A DNA stretch of 64,000 nt from Salifodinibacter halophilus (GTDB taxonomy: Bacteria; Pseudomonadota; Gammaproteobacteria; Nevskiales; Salinisphaeraceae): contig JABEEB010000001.1 in the NCBI GenBank assembly GCA_012999515.1, forward strand, positions 1,488,001 through 1,552,000, given 5' to 3'. The notes below the pieces were generated by a model. That model saw only the letters and a list, made by a program, of their open reading frames with translations. It was not told the DNA's origin and did not search any database. The first letter of the stretch is position 1; the number at the start of each line of letters is the position of its first letter. Shown piece after piece: positions 18,476 to 27,652 of this stretch. The position numbers and the translations under genes were made by a program.

Positions 18476-19302
18476 GGTGCGCCCGCCAGAAGATCGTCGC
18501 GCACCGCCTGGCCCGGGTAATGAAACGGCACCGGGCCATCGGCGTGCGCATGGAGAAACTGGTTGACCCACGCCGAGTCGGAACCGCGCAGCTCGTCCGG
18601 CGTACCATGATCGACGATTTCACCGTCGGCCACGACATAGACATAGTCGGCGATCGACAACGTTTCGGCCACGTCGTGCGAAACCACGATCGAACTCAGA
18701 CCAAGTGCATCATTCAACCGGCGGATCAGCCGCAGTAGAACACCCATCGAAATAGGGTCCTGCCCGGAAAACGGCTCGTCATACATCACCATTTTAGGGT
18801 CGAGCGCGATCGCGCGTGCAAGCGCGACACGCCGCGCCATGCCACCCGAGAGCTCGGCCGGATAAAGCCCGCGTGCATTTCTTAGCCCCACGGCCTCGAG
18901 TTTCATCAGCACAACGTCGCGCACCAATTCTTCGGGCAATTCGGTATGTTCACGCAGCGGGAACGCAACATTGTCGAATACCGATAGGTCCGACAACAGC
19001 GCGCCCGACTGAAACAACATCCCCATGCGCTTGCGCGTTTCGAAAAGACGGCGCTGCGACAGCCCCGCCATATCGACGCCGTCGAAAGCGACGCTGCCCT
19101 GTTGGGGACGCCACTGGCCGCCGATCAATCGCAACAAGGTGGTCTTGCCGGTACCGCTCGGCCCCATGATGGCCGTAACTTTGCCACGTTCGATATCAAC
19201 GTTCACGCCGCGATAGATCGCATGATCGCCGATAGCGTAATGCAAATCACGTACTGCGACGATGGGATCGTCGGCGTCGACGGAACCAGTGTTTGTGCTC
19301 AT
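18472..19302 (-). CDS. mlaF: phospholipid ABC transporter ATP-binding protein MlaF
   Basis: ATPase of the Mla system, 276 residues: Walker A GPSGTGKTTLLRLIGG, signature LSGGMARRVALARAIALDP, Walker B MVMYDEPFSGQDPIS, and SIVVSHDV. The GGMARR signature is typical of MlaF rather than generic transporters. ATG 19302 is preferred to an upstream in-frame TTG at 19326. First gene of mlaFEDCB, 54 nt after lipB. Confidence 0.95.
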   Translation of the reverse strand: MSTNTGSVDADDPIVAVRDLHYAIGDHAIYRGVNVDIERGKVTAIMGPSGTGKTTLLRLIGGQWRPQQGSVAFDGVDMAGLSQRRLFETRKRMGMLFQSGALLSDLSVFDNVAFPLREHTELPEELVRDVVLMKLEAVGLRNARGLYPAELSGGMARRVALARAIALDPKMVMYDEPFSGQDPISMGVLLRLIRRLNDALGLSSIVVSHDVAETLSIADYVYVVADGEIVDHGTPDELRGSDSAWVNQFLHAHADGPVPFHYPGQAVRDDLLAGAP

Positions 19303-19356
19303 AGCGTAATTATCGGGGCCTGACAAACCGGTTACAACATCTCTAGTCGCCGCTGG

Positions 19357-19980
19357 CTAAGCGACCGACGGCTCAGCCAGGCGCGCGGTCAACGCGTTAC
19401 CGAGACGCGCCGCCACAGCGTCCAGCCCCGGCGAAACGCCGAAATCGGCGAGCTGGGTAACAGACATATCGGCAAAGCCACACGGCGCGATCCGCTCGAA
19501 AGGCTCAAGGTCCATATCGACGTTCAGCGCCACCCCATGGTAGCTACAGCCGCGTGACACGCGCAGCCCCACGGCGCTAATTTTACCGCGCCGGGTGTAA
19601 ACACCCGGCGCCGAGCGGTCTGACCAGGCTTCGACGTCGTAGGCGGCCAGCGTATCGATGACGCTATCCTCCAGCGTACTGATCAGCCGACGGATACCGA
19701 AGCCGCCGCGTTTTAAGTCGAACAGCACATAGGCCATAATCTGGCCCGGACCATGATAGGTTACCTGGCCACCACGATCGGTCGGGATCACTTCGATATC
19801 GCCGGACGCGAGCACATGCTCGGCATTGCCATTGCGCCCCTGCGTGAATACAGGTTGGTGGCAAAGCAACCAAATCTGATCGGCCGTCTGTTCGGTCCGA
19901 TCTCGGCAAAAGGCTCGCATTGCCGACCACACCGGCCGGTAAGCTCTCGGCGTCCAATCCTGGTAGCCGATCTCAATCAC
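19357..19980 (-). CDS. lipB: lipoyl(octanoyl) transferase
   Basis: Transfers octanoate from acyl carrier protein to lipoyl domains. RGGQVTYHGPGQIMAYVLFDL, the Lys in GKISAVGLRVSRGCSYHGVALNV and the Cys in IAPCGFADMSVTQL are the family's active-site elements. GTG 19980 gives 207 residues and aligns with known N-termini (IEIGYQDW); longer versions match nothing. It overlaps the end of ybeD by 7 nt if GTG 19980... is preceded by the ybeD stop at 19988, which leaves a 7-nt gap. lipA, the usual partner, is not nearby. Confidence 0.93.
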   Translation of the reverse strand: MIEIGYQDWTPRAYRPVWSAMRAFCRDRTEQTADQIWLLCHQPVFTQGRNGNAEHVLASGDIEVIPTDRGGQVTYHGPGQIMAYVLFDLKRGGFGIRRLISTLEDSVIDTLAAYDVEAWSDRSAPGVYTRRGKISAVGLRVSRGCSYHGVALNVDMDLEPFERIAPCGFADMSVTQLADFGVSPGLDAVAARLGNALTARLAEPSVA

Positions 19981-19987
19981 GACGGAT

Positions 19988-20263
19988 TCACAGTGACATG
20001 ATGATCGAAGGGCTGGCCCCGAGATCAGTGTAGATGGCGTCAAGCTGCGCTTTGCTCTCGGCGCGGATAGTCGCGGTAACCGAGACATAACGCCCTCGGC
20101 TGCTGTCCCGAGTTTTTAGATCAGCGCGCTGGAGATCGGGCGCGTGTGGCTTGACCAAGGCATACACGGTTTCGCTGAAGTCGCCGTCACCGTCGGCGTT
20201 TCCAAAGGCCTTGATCGCAAACTGGCACGGGAATTCAAGCAGGGTCTCGCCGGGATCATTCAT
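19988..20263 (-). CDS. ybeD: DUF493 / YbeD family protein
   Basis: Protein of 91 residues with the ACT-like DUF493 fold: LLEFPCQFAIKAFGNADGD at the N-terminus and SRGRYVSVTATIRAESKAQLDAIYTDL toward the end. The E. coli homologue is YbeD, whose function is unknown but which is typically beside lipB. ATG 20263 is inside the preceding dat gene (8-nt overlap). Confidence 0.9.
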   Translation of the reverse strand: MNDPGETLLEFPCQFAIKAFGNADGDGDFSETVYALVKPHAPDLQRADLKTRDSSRGRYVSVTATIRAESKAQLDAIYTDLGASPSIIMSL

Positions 20264-21107
20264 GGTCCACCTCCTGCAACGCGCCGTACACTTTGGCCCA
20301 GACATCGCCCGGCCGTCCGTTGCCTACAGTGGCACCGTCGAGCTGGGTAACCGGCATAATTTCACGGCTCGAAGAGCATATCCAGATCTCATCCGCCCGA
20401 CGCAAGGCAGTCAGTGGCAGATGGTCGACCACGTGGTGAGCGATGTCATTCGCCGCGAGTACATCCAAAACCACGCCTCGCGTGATGCCCGGCAATATCG
20501 CCGGCCTCAAGGCCGGCGTCAGCACACGACCGTCGACGACCGCGAAGATGTTCGACGAACTACCTTCGACCACGCCGTCGGCCTCATCGATAAACAGTGC
20601 TTCAGTGGCCTCCTCGGCGTGAGCTTCGGCCGCAGCCAGCACATTAGCCAACAGCGATGTCGATTTGATGTGGCAGCGCGCCCAGCGTGTATCGCGACGC
20701 GTTACTGCGGCGACACCGTCGGCCAGCGTTGCCGGTGGCGGTGGGCGACGCGCTTGGCAAAACGCCACAATATTGGGGTCGACGTCTTGCGGTAGCCGGT
20801 GCTCCCGCCGCGCTGGCGCACCGCGCGTCACCTGGAGATACACACTCTGATCACCACCGCCGTTGACGTTGATCAAGTCGTTCAACAGTCGTACCCAGTT
20901 GCCGTGCTGGTGTGGATTGTCGATGCCAACCGCCGCGAGACTGTCGGCCAAGCGACTCAAATGTGCCTCAAGTCGAAACGGCCGACCGGCGTAGACTGGA
21001 ACCACTTCGTACACGCTATCGGCGAACAAAAACCCGCGATCGAAGATCGAGATACTCGCCTGCTCGGCCGCGACGAAACTGCCATTGATCAGCGCCGTGT
21101 CCGTCAT
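20256..21107 (-). CDS. dat: D-amino acid aminotransferase
   Basis: PLP enzyme of fold type IV, 283 residues: SISIFDRGFLFADSVYEVVPVY near the N-terminus, PLP Lys in CHIKSTSLLANVLA and phosphate-binding GVVEGSSSNIFAV. The length and the N-terminal motif fit D-alanine transaminase better than branched-chain or aminodeoxychorismate relatives. D-Ala or D-Glu made here would feed peptidoglycan synthesis, in line with the dacA gene 10 nt upstream. Confidence 0.88.
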   Translation of the reverse strand: MTDTALINGSFVAAEQASISIFDRGFLFADSVYEVVPVYAGRPFRLEAHLSRLADSLAAVGIDNPHQHGNWVRLLNDLINVNGGGDQSVYLQVTRGAPARREHRLPQDVDPNIVAFCQARRPPPPATLADGVAAVTRRDTRWARCHIKSTSLLANVLAAAEAHAEEATEALFIDEADGVVEGSSSNIFAVVDGRVLTPALRPAILPGITRGVVLDVLAANDIAHHVVDHLPLTALRRADEIWICSSSREIMPVTQLDGATVGNGRPGDVWAKVYGALQEVDHE

Positions 21108-21117
21108 TCAGGGTTTC

Positions 21118-22260
21118 CTAGAACATCATCCAGATGGCGTCGATAAGGCGTGAGAACAGCCCGCCTTCGCCAACTTCCTTGCCAGCGTAAAGCGGCTTCT
21201 GTTTCAAAAGCTTGTCGTTGTATTTGATCGTCAGTGTCCCGATTTTCTGGCCTTTTTGGATTGGCGCAGTTAACGATTGCGGCAGCTTCGCCGACACTTT
21301 GACGTCATCGCGCTTACCGCGCGGGTAGGCAACCACAACCTTGTTTTGGGCCACCGCCGGGACACGGTCGGCATCGCCTTTCCAGACTGTCACCTTGGCG
21401 ATCGATTGGCCCGACTTGGCAAATGTCCCGTTTTCAAAAAACCGGAATCCATAGTTGAGCAACGAATCAGCTTCGCGGTTGCGCGCATTATTCGTGTCGG
21501 TGCCGGTTACCGCCGAGACCAGCCGCATTCCCTTGGCTTTCGCCGAAACCACCAAATTGAAACCAGCTTCCTTAGTATGGCCGGTCTTGCCGCCATCCAC
21601 GCGGGAATCACTCCAAAGCAGCTTATTACGATTGTGCTGCTTGATGCCGTTGTATTTGAAGGCCTTCTTTTGGAAATACTTCTGGTAAAGCTCCGGAAAA
21701 TCAGTCGCGATTTTGGCCTGCAGTCCGGCAATGTCGCGTGCACTCATGTAGTGGTTTTCGACCGGCAACCCATCCACATTCTCGAAATGGCTGTTGCTCA
21801 GCCCCAGCCGTTCGGCATATTTATTCATATAGCCGACAAACGTGCCGGTCGTGCCGCCCATATGCTGCGCCAGCGCGATAGCGGCGTCGTTACCAGAGGC
21901 CGTGATCAAACCGTCCAATAGTTTGTCGACCGACACTTCGTTGCCGACTCGCAGAAACATCTGCGAACCTTTTGCCTTCCAGGCTTTCTTGCTGACCTTG
22001 GTCGTCTCATCGATCGAGAGATCGCCATTCGTGATCGCGTCAAACGTGATGTAACACGTCATCAGCTTGGTCACACTCGCCGGCTTGATGTGCTTGTCGG
22101 GATTTTTAGACGCCAACACCTGGCCAGAGTCGACATCCAAAAGCACATAGCTGCCCGCCCCCAGCGACGGCGGATCGGGGATAGGCAACGAGCGCGCCTG
22201 AGCGGCAACCGCAGCCCCGAGAAGCAGTAGGACGAAAAGCAAGCGCGACGCGTTATTCAT
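21118..22260 (-). CDS. dacA: D-alanyl-D-alanine carboxypeptidase (PBP5/6 type)
   Basis: Protein of 380 residues starting at ATG 22260 with a signal peptide ending AAQARS. Active-site motifs: SVTK (Ser nucleophile), SGN and KTGHT. A C-terminal beta domain and an amphipathic end (GGLFSRLIDAIWMMF) anchor it to the inner membrane. It trims the terminal D-Ala from peptidoglycan pentapeptides. The frame stays open upstream, but that part is antisense-type sequence shared with rlpA and is not coding. Confidence 0.95.
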   Translation of the reverse strand: MNNASRLLFVLLLLGAAVAAQARSLPIPDPPSLGAGSYVLLDVDSGQVLASKNPDKHIKPASVTKLMTCYITFDAITNGDLSIDETTKVSKKAWKAKGSQMFLRVGNEVSVDKLLDGLITASGNDAAIALAQHMGGTTGTFVGYMNKYAERLGLSNSHFENVDGLPVENHYMSARDIAGLQAKIATDFPELYQKYFQKKAFKYNGIKQHNRNKLLWSDSRVDGGKTGHTKEAGFNLVVSAKAKGMRLVSAVTGTDTNNARNREADSLLNYGFRFFENGTFAKSGQSIAKVTVWKGDADRVPAVAQNKVVVAYPRGKRDDVKVSAKLPQSLTAPIQKGQKIGTLTIKYNDKLLKQKPLYAGKEVGEGGLFSRLIDAIWMMF

Positions 22261-22381
22261 AGTTGATCGATACAATCGGGTACACACGGGAAATGGCCAG
22301 CATGGCAAACGAGGCATACTGATTTTACAACAGCCGAACTGCTTCAAACTGCTATATGAGACCGACACCCTGTCAATTGGT

Positions 22382-23134
22382 TCACCCATCGAGCGGAACC
22401 GCGGTGATATCGCGCGTTGATAGACGCTGCCGGACACGGCGGCGCGAACTGGTATCTGCAAACGGCCCCACTTGAACAAGATACAGCGCCCGAGGGCCAG
22501 TGCCACGCCGGATACGGACCGCGTCGATGCCAAGCGAACGGATGCGACGCCGCTGACGAACCGCGTGCGAGCGACGGTCGAATGCCCCCGCCTGCAGATA
22601 ATTGTCTGCATTAGACGTGGCGCGCGGCTTTGTATGATCCGTATCGGCGCGGTTGGCGCCCAGTACACTGATCCGTACACGCGCCCGTCCTCGACGCCGC
22701 ATACCGAGCCGCTGTGCCGCAGCATAAGACAGGTCGATGACACGGTTACCGTGGAACGGCCCACGATCGTTGATCAACACGTCGACGTGACGGTCGTTGG
22801 ATAGATTGGTGACGCGCACCCGCGAGCCAAGCGGCAGTGTCTTGTGTGCCGCCGTGAGCTTGTGCATATCGTAAATCTGGCCGCTCGCGGTCCGGCGGCC
22901 ATCGAATCCGGGTCCATACCAGCTCGCCTCGCCGGTCTGCCGAAATCCCGTTGCATCGCTACGCACGCGATAGGTCTGGCCTTTGACGGTGTAACTCGAA
23001 GGCCCTTGTTGGATACGCCCGGACTCCGGCGACTGACTCGCGCAGCCGGCCACAATCAATAGCACACACGCCAACAGCGTCGCGTTGGTAATAACGCGGC
23101 GCCCCGCAAACACCGCCCGACGACGCTCAGTCAA
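22382..23134 (-). CDS. rlpA: septal ring lytic transglycosylase RlpA
   Basis: Lipoprotein of about 250 residues: lipobox LIVAGC after a hydrophobic stretch, then the double-psi beta-barrel domain with GEASWYGPGFDGRRTASG, PLGSRVRVTNL and catalytic-site INDRGPFHGNRVIDLS, then a C-terminal SPOR domain (YLQAGAFDRRSHA, YLVQVGPFAD) that binds denuded glycan. The start is uncertain: TTG 23134 overlaps the end of mltB, and GTG 23113 is an alternative that keeps the signal peptide. Confidence 0.92.
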   Translation of the reverse strand: MTERRRAVFAGRRVITNATLLACVLLIVAGCASQSPESGRIQQGPSSYTVKGQTYRVRSDATGFRQTGEASWYGPGFDGRRTASGQIYDMHKLTAAHKTLPLGSRVRVTNLSNDRHVDVLINDRGPFHGNRVIDLSYAAAQRLGMRRRGRARVRISVLGANRADTDHTKPRATSNADNYLQAGAFDRRSHAVRQRRRIRSLGIDAVRIRRGTGPRALYLVQVGPFADTSSRRRVRQRLSTRDITAVPLDG

Positions 23135-24125
23135 GGCGCTTGGCGATCGCCTGCGACAACTGATGCACGGCCATCGCGTACAGATCGCTGTGGTTGTAGG
23201 TCGTGATCACGAAGAAATTGTGTTGTGCCAGCCAGTATTCACGCCCGTTCTTGCCGTTCAAACGCATGAGTGCGACACGTGCATCGGCAGAGGGTGACGT
23301 ATCGAATGCGGCCGCACCGTCGCGCGCGATGCGCGCCCAGCTCGTATTGGTCGAATCCGGGCGCGACTGTGCGACCTCGGCCGCCGGCGAACCGGCAGTT
23401 ACGCGCGCGCGACTCGCGACACCTGCGCCATTTTTCCAATCATGGCGTGACAGATAGCTGGCGACCGAAGCGATCGCATCCGCTGGCTGCCAGAGATCGC
23501 GCTCACCGTCGTCGTCGCCGTCGACCGCGTACGCCAGATAACTCGTGGGAATAAACTGTGGCAATCCGATCGCGCCTGCGTATGAGCCTTTCAGGTTTTG
23601 ACAGTCGAGATCGTCCTGCACACAGAGTTTGATAAACGCCCGCAACTCCTTGCGGAAGAAATCGGCACGCGGTGGATAGTCAAACGCGAGTGTTGCTAGC
23701 GAATCGAGCACTCGCTCCTGGCCCATATGCTGCCCATAGCGCGTTTCGACACCGAGGATCGCAGCCACCACCGAGACCGGGACACCGTAGCGGCGTTCGG
23801 CCCGCTGGAAAGCCTCCCGATGCTGGCGCACGAAACGCAGCCCCTGGCGCGCGCGTTTGGGGGTAACGAAAATCGCACGATACTCGCCCCAATCCAACCG
23901 CGTTTCGGCTGGATTTCGCATCCTGTCGAGAACGCTCGAATTTTTTTTCGTCGCCGCTAGCAACTGTCGCGTTTTCGCTGCGGGAATGCCGCGATCGGCT
24001 AGTTGTTTGACAAGCTTTTCGGCACCTGCGCGGTGCACAAAATCGTCATCAGCGGCGTTCGCTACGCCGCTGATCAGGTATACACCGAGCGCGGCCCAGA
24101 GCAAACAATAGATTATCCGATTCAT
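23127..24125 (-). CDS. mltB: membrane-bound lytic murein transglycosylase B
   Basis: Protein of 332 residues of the SLT_2 family with a signal peptide (MNRIIYCLLWAALGVYLISG then VANA). The catalytic Glu is in VVAAILGVETRYGQ near residue 125, and AGAIGLPQFIPTSYLAYAVDGDDDG is the conserved substrate region. Cleaves glycan strands to anhydromuropeptides. The start overlaps the rodA stop by 4 nt. No lipobox is visible, so it may be soluble in the periplasm. Confidence 0.93.
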   Translation of the reverse strand: MNRIIYCLLWAALGVYLISGVANAADDDFVHRAGAEKLVKQLADRGIPAAKTRQLLAATKKNSSVLDRMRNPAETRLDWGEYRAIFVTPKRARQGLRFVRQHREAFQRAERRYGVPVSVVAAILGVETRYGQHMGQERVLDSLATLAFDYPPRADFFRKELRAFIKLCVQDDLDCQNLKGSYAGAIGLPQFIPTSYLAYAVDGDDDGERDLWQPADAIASVASYLSRHDWKNGAGVASRARVTAGSPAAEVAQSRPDSTNTSWARIARDGAAAFDTSPSADARVALMRLNGKNGREYWLAQHNFFVITTYNHSDLYAMAVHQLSQAIAKRLD

Positions 24126-25240
24126 TGGCTTAATAACTCGCGATGTGTCTGGATCGACATGAGCACGCCGAACGAGGTTAGCAGTGCGACCAACGACGTG
24201 CCGCCATAGCTAATCAGCGGCAACGGCACCCCCACCACGGGCAGAATGCCCGAGACCATGGCGATATTGATGAACGCGTAGAGGAAAAACACCACGCTGA
24301 TACTAGCCGCCGCGAGGCGTTCAAAGGTCTCGGGATTGCCCAGCGCGATCACCAGACCACGCCCGACGATACAGGCGTAGATTAAAAGCAATCCCGCGAC
24401 CCCGAAAAAGCCGGTTTCCTCGGCATAAACCGCGAAAATGAAGTCAGTTTGTGCCTCGGGCAAGAAACTCAGCCGCGCCTGACTACCATCCAGCCATCCC
24501 TGACCGAATAGGCCGCCAGAGCCAATCGCTATTTTCGATTGCAGGATATGATAGCCGGCGTCGAGGGGCTCACTGGACGGGTTCAAAAAGGTCAGGATTC
24601 GCTCCTGCTGATAGCCATGCAGGAAAAAGAACCAAATGATTGGGGCCGCAGCGGCTACCAGGCCGACGACTGTCATGATCAAACGCCAACGAATGCCGGC
24701 GAAAAACAAGACACAAGCCCCCGAGGCAACAATCAGCACAGCTGACCCCAAATCGGGTTCGATCGCTACCACTGCGGCGGGCACGCCGATCACGAACACG
24801 CAGAGCACGATGTCCAACCAGCGCGGCGGCAATACGCGGGTATGTAGAAAGCTAGCAAGGGCTAGCGGCACCATGAGCTTGACGATCTCGGAGGGCTGAA
24901 ACCGGAACACCCCCAAATCGAGCCAGCGCCGCGCGCCCATGCTGGCCTCACCCAACCACACAACCGCCAGGATCAAAGCGACACCGCCCAACAATCCCCA
25001 GGGGGCAATGATCCGTAGCCAACGCGGCGGAATCTGGGCGACAAAGACCATCGCAACCAGACCGAGTCCCAAGCGAGCACTCTGATGGCCGACCACGCTC
25101 ACGGACTGCCCGGAGGCGCTGTACAACACGCCCAGCCCGAACAAACAGGCGATGCAGATCACCAGTAACAGAGGCAGATCCAAATGCAGCGCAGCGATAC
25201 GCTGAGTGAAAGTCAAAGACGGACGCTGCGCGGTATTCAC
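24122..25240 (-). CDS. rodA: peptidoglycan glycosyltransferase RodA
   Basis: SEDS-family polymerase of the elongasome, 372 residues, about ten membrane helices. Signatures include PSEIVKLMVPLALASFL, IEPDLGSAVLIVASG and the C-terminal GVPLPLISYGGTSLVALLTSFG. Works with PBP2, encoded immediately upstream. GTG start overlapping the mrdA stop (GTGA at 25240-25237). Confidence 0.96.
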   Translation of the reverse strand: MNTAQRPSLTFTQRIAALHLDLPLLLVICIACLFGLGVLYSASGQSVSVVGHQSARLGLGLVAMVFVAQIPPRWLRIIAPWGLLGGVALILAVVWLGEASMGARRWLDLGVFRFQPSEIVKLMVPLALASFLHTRVLPPRWLDIVLCVFVIGVPAAVVAIEPDLGSAVLIVASGACVLFFAGIRWRLIMTVVGLVAAAAPIIWFFFLHGYQQERILTFLNPSSEPLDAGYHILQSKIAIGSGGLFGQGWLDGSQARLSFLPEAQTDFIFAVYAEETGFFGVAGLLLIYACIVGRGLVIALGNPETFERLAAASISVVFFLYAFINIAMVSGILPVVGVPLPLISYGGTSLVALLTSFGVLMSIQTHRELLSQ

Positions 25241-27129
25241 GGCGCGTTATCCGCCCATTGCCCGGATGTATCGCCGGATTGCTTGTTGGCTTGATTCATG
25301 TAAGCGTCGATTACCTCGCGTGCGACCGGCGCGGCCACGCTGCTGCCACCGCCGCCGTGGTCGACCACGGCAGCCACCGCGATCTTCGGATTATCGATCG
25401 GCGCAAATGCGATAAACAGCGCATGCGGCCGACGTGCGCGCGCCACTTTGCTCTCGTCCGGCGCCGGCCCCCTCGGCAGATCCGCGACCTGGGCTGTTCC
25501 AGACTTACCGGCCATCGGATAATCAAGATTTTGACCGGCGTAGCGATAGGCCGTTCCGCGTGGTGTCGAGACCACCATCCGCATACCCTTGATGACATTC
25601 TGCCAGTCACTACTCGACGGCTTGGTGATTGGTTTAAGTGCTTGCGGTTTGTATTGGTGCGTCTTGCCGTCAGAACTTCGCCAAGCTTTCAGAAGGTGGG
25701 GTTTGTAGCCACCGCCGCGCTTTGCGATGCGCGCAGTCACTGTCGCGAGCTGGAGCGGCGTCACTGTCGTCGACCCCTGGCCAATTACTGTGTTCAGTGT
25801 TTCGCCCGGATACCACGGTTTACCTGTAGTGGCATTTTTCCAGCCTCGCGACGGCATCACGCCCGCACGTTCATGCGGTAGATCAATACCGGTCTTGTTG
25901 CCCACGCCAAATTTGGTGGCATAACGATGCATCGCGTCGATACCGACTTTCTGCCCCAGTTTGTAGAAATACACATCGGCCGAGCGCTGAAGCGCCTGTG
26001 GCAAATCCACCCAACCCTGTCCTGAGCGTTTCCAACCACGGAATCGGTGGTCGCTGTGGGGTAGCGTTATATACGGCGGACAGTAGACTTTTTTGCTCGA
26101 CTTGATATTACCGGTTGCCAGTCCAGCAATCGCCATGACTGGTTTGATTGTCGAACCGGGTGGGTACTGCCCCTGAATGGCACGATGCAAGAGTGGATCA
26201 TAAGGCGCATTCAACAGCTTTTGGTATTCCGGCTGACTTATGCCGTCGGCAAATAGCGACGGCTTGAAGCTGGGCTTGCTCACCATGGCCAACACCCCAC
26301 CGGTATCCGGATTGAGTGCAACTACTGCGCCTTGCTTGTCACCGAGTGCGCGATATGCGGCACGCTCCAGCGCGGCATCCAACGTTAAGCGCAGATCATC
26401 ACCGGGTTTCGGTGTCTGGCGCTGCACATCGTGCAGCGTTCGGCCAGCGGCGTTGGTCTCCACCATCCGTCGTCCCGGATAACCGTGCAATCGCGACTCG
26501 TGATTTTTTTCGATGCCGGCCTTGCCGATCTGACTGGCCCCGCGGTAGCGCTTTTCGTCGACCTCGATAAGGTCACGCGACGTTATGCCACCCACATAAC
26601 CGATCACATGGGCGCCGATCTGGCCGAGCGGATAATTCCGGGTCAGACCGGCGCGGATGTGCACGCCGGGGAATCGCGTCTGATTAACTTCGAACCGAGC
26701 TGCTTCTTTCTGTGTCAGATCCAACCGCAGGTTGGTCGCCTGAAATGGGGCCTTGCGCCCTACGGTGTTGAAAAAACGCTTTTTGGCACTTTTAGAGATC
26801 GACAGCAAGCTCGACAGCTGGGCCACAGTCTTTTTCAGATTATCGACTTCCTCGGGCACGACACTGAGACGATAGGCCGGTTTGTTATCAGCCAAAACCG
26901 TGCCGTCACGGCCATAGATTAGCCCGCGCACCGGCGCGACCGGCTGCACCTGCAGCCGATTATCCTTGGAGCGAGCCGAGTAAAAATCGTGGCGCTCAAC
27001 CTGCAGATAGGCCATGCGCACCAACAACACCACGATCAGCAACGCCAATATGCCGCCCACGACCGCGATACGCGCGACAAACCCCTGACGCTCGCCGGCG
27101 TGATCCTTGAGCGGGTCTTCGCGACTCAT
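25237..27129 (-). CDS. mrdA: penicillin-binding protein 2
   Basis: Elongasome transpeptidase of 630 residues. A single N-terminal anchor helix (IAVVGGILALLIVVLLVRMAYL), a pedestal domain with RGLIYGRDGTVLADNKPAYRLSV, then the transpeptidase with SXXK motif GSTIKPVMA, SAD (third position of the SxN motif) and KSGTAQ. The first gene of the mrdA-rodA pair, 37 nt after mreD. Confidence 0.96.
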   Translation of the reverse strand: MSREDPLKDHAGERQGFVARIAVVGGILALLIVVLLVRMAYLQVERHDFYSARSKDNRLQVQPVAPVRGLIYGRDGTVLADNKPAYRLSVVPEEVDNLKKTVAQLSSLLSISKSAKKRFFNTVGRKAPFQATNLRLDLTQKEAARFEVNQTRFPGVHIRAGLTRNYPLGQIGAHVIGYVGGITSRDLIEVDEKRYRGASQIGKAGIEKNHESRLHGYPGRRMVETNAAGRTLHDVQRQTPKPGDDLRLTLDAALERAAYRALGDKQGAVVALNPDTGGVLAMVSKPSFKPSLFADGISQPEYQKLLNAPYDPLLHRAIQGQYPPGSTIKPVMAIAGLATGNIKSSKKVYCPPYITLPHSDHRFRGWKRSGQGWVDLPQALQRSADVYFYKLGQKVGIDAMHRYATKFGVGNKTGIDLPHERAGVMPSRGWKNATTGKPWYPGETLNTVIGQGSTTVTPLQLATVTARIAKRGGGYKPHLLKAWRSSDGKTHQYKPQALKPITKPSSSDWQNVIKGMRMVVSTPRGTAYRYAGQNLDYPMAGKSGTAQVADLPRGPAPDESKVARARRPHALFIAFAPIDNPKIAVAAVVDHGGGGSSVAAPVAREVIDAYMNQANKQSGDTSGQWADNAP

Positions 27130-27166
27130 CGTTCCAGCCTATGTGAACAGCGGATGTGCTTGATTG

Positions 27167-27652
27167 TTATCGGACTTCCAAAAGGGCAACCCGTTCCAGA
27201 AGCGCACTCCAGAACGGCCAGATCAAACCAGTCGTCAACACCGGCAACCACCGCCACAACATCGACGTCGACACGCCCATGACGCCATCGATCCAAAACA
27301 ACACGAACTCGTAGCCAGCAAAAATCGGGAGTAACAAGACAAGCTGCTGCAGCGGCGCCAGCGTCCAGAGAATGGAGCGCAGTCGAACTGTCGCATACGC
27401 CGCCAGCGCCAATGCCAACGCATGTTGGCCGAGTGGCGTGCCGAAAATGACATCAAGCAACAATCCACCGAGCCATGCCGTACCCACCCCGAAACGGGTC
27501 GGCTGCATGAGCACCCAGAAAAGCAATGTCGCGGGATAAAACAGCGGCCGCCCCGCCGCGACTACCGTCGGCAAAGGCGCGAGTGCGACCACCAGGCTCA
27601 CGCTAACCGAGAACGCAATCCAAAAGATCCCGACGCGATCATTCTGAATCAC
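27167..27652 (-). CDS. mreD: rod shape-determining protein MreD
   Basis: Integral membrane protein of 161 residues with about five helices and the RPLFYPATLLFWVLMQPTRFGVGTAWLGGLLLD signature region. Links MreC and the elongasome. GTG start overlapping the mreC stop (GTGA at 27652-27649). Confidence 0.93.
   Translation of the reverse strand: MIQNDRVGIFWIAFSVSVSLVVALAPLPTVVAAGRPLFYPATLLFWVLMQPTRFGVGTAWLGGLLLDVIFGTPLGQHALALALAAYATVRLRSILWTLAPLQQLVLLLPIFAGYEFVLFWIDGVMGVSTSMLWRWLPVLTTGLIWPFWSALLERVALLEVR

Noticed and set aside
19357-19988. Overlap of lipB with ybeD
   Set aside because: With GTG 19980 as the lipB start the genes do not overlap; a 7-nt gap (19981-19987) separates them, and this reading replaces the mixed wording in the lipB entry.
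20151-20795. Plus-strand frame of 214 codons opposite dat
   Set aside because: Antisense shadow; the dat motifs are on the minus strand.
22261-22764. N-terminal extension of dacA in the same frame
   Set aside because: A clear signal peptide starts at 22260; the extension overlaps rlpA and matches nothing.
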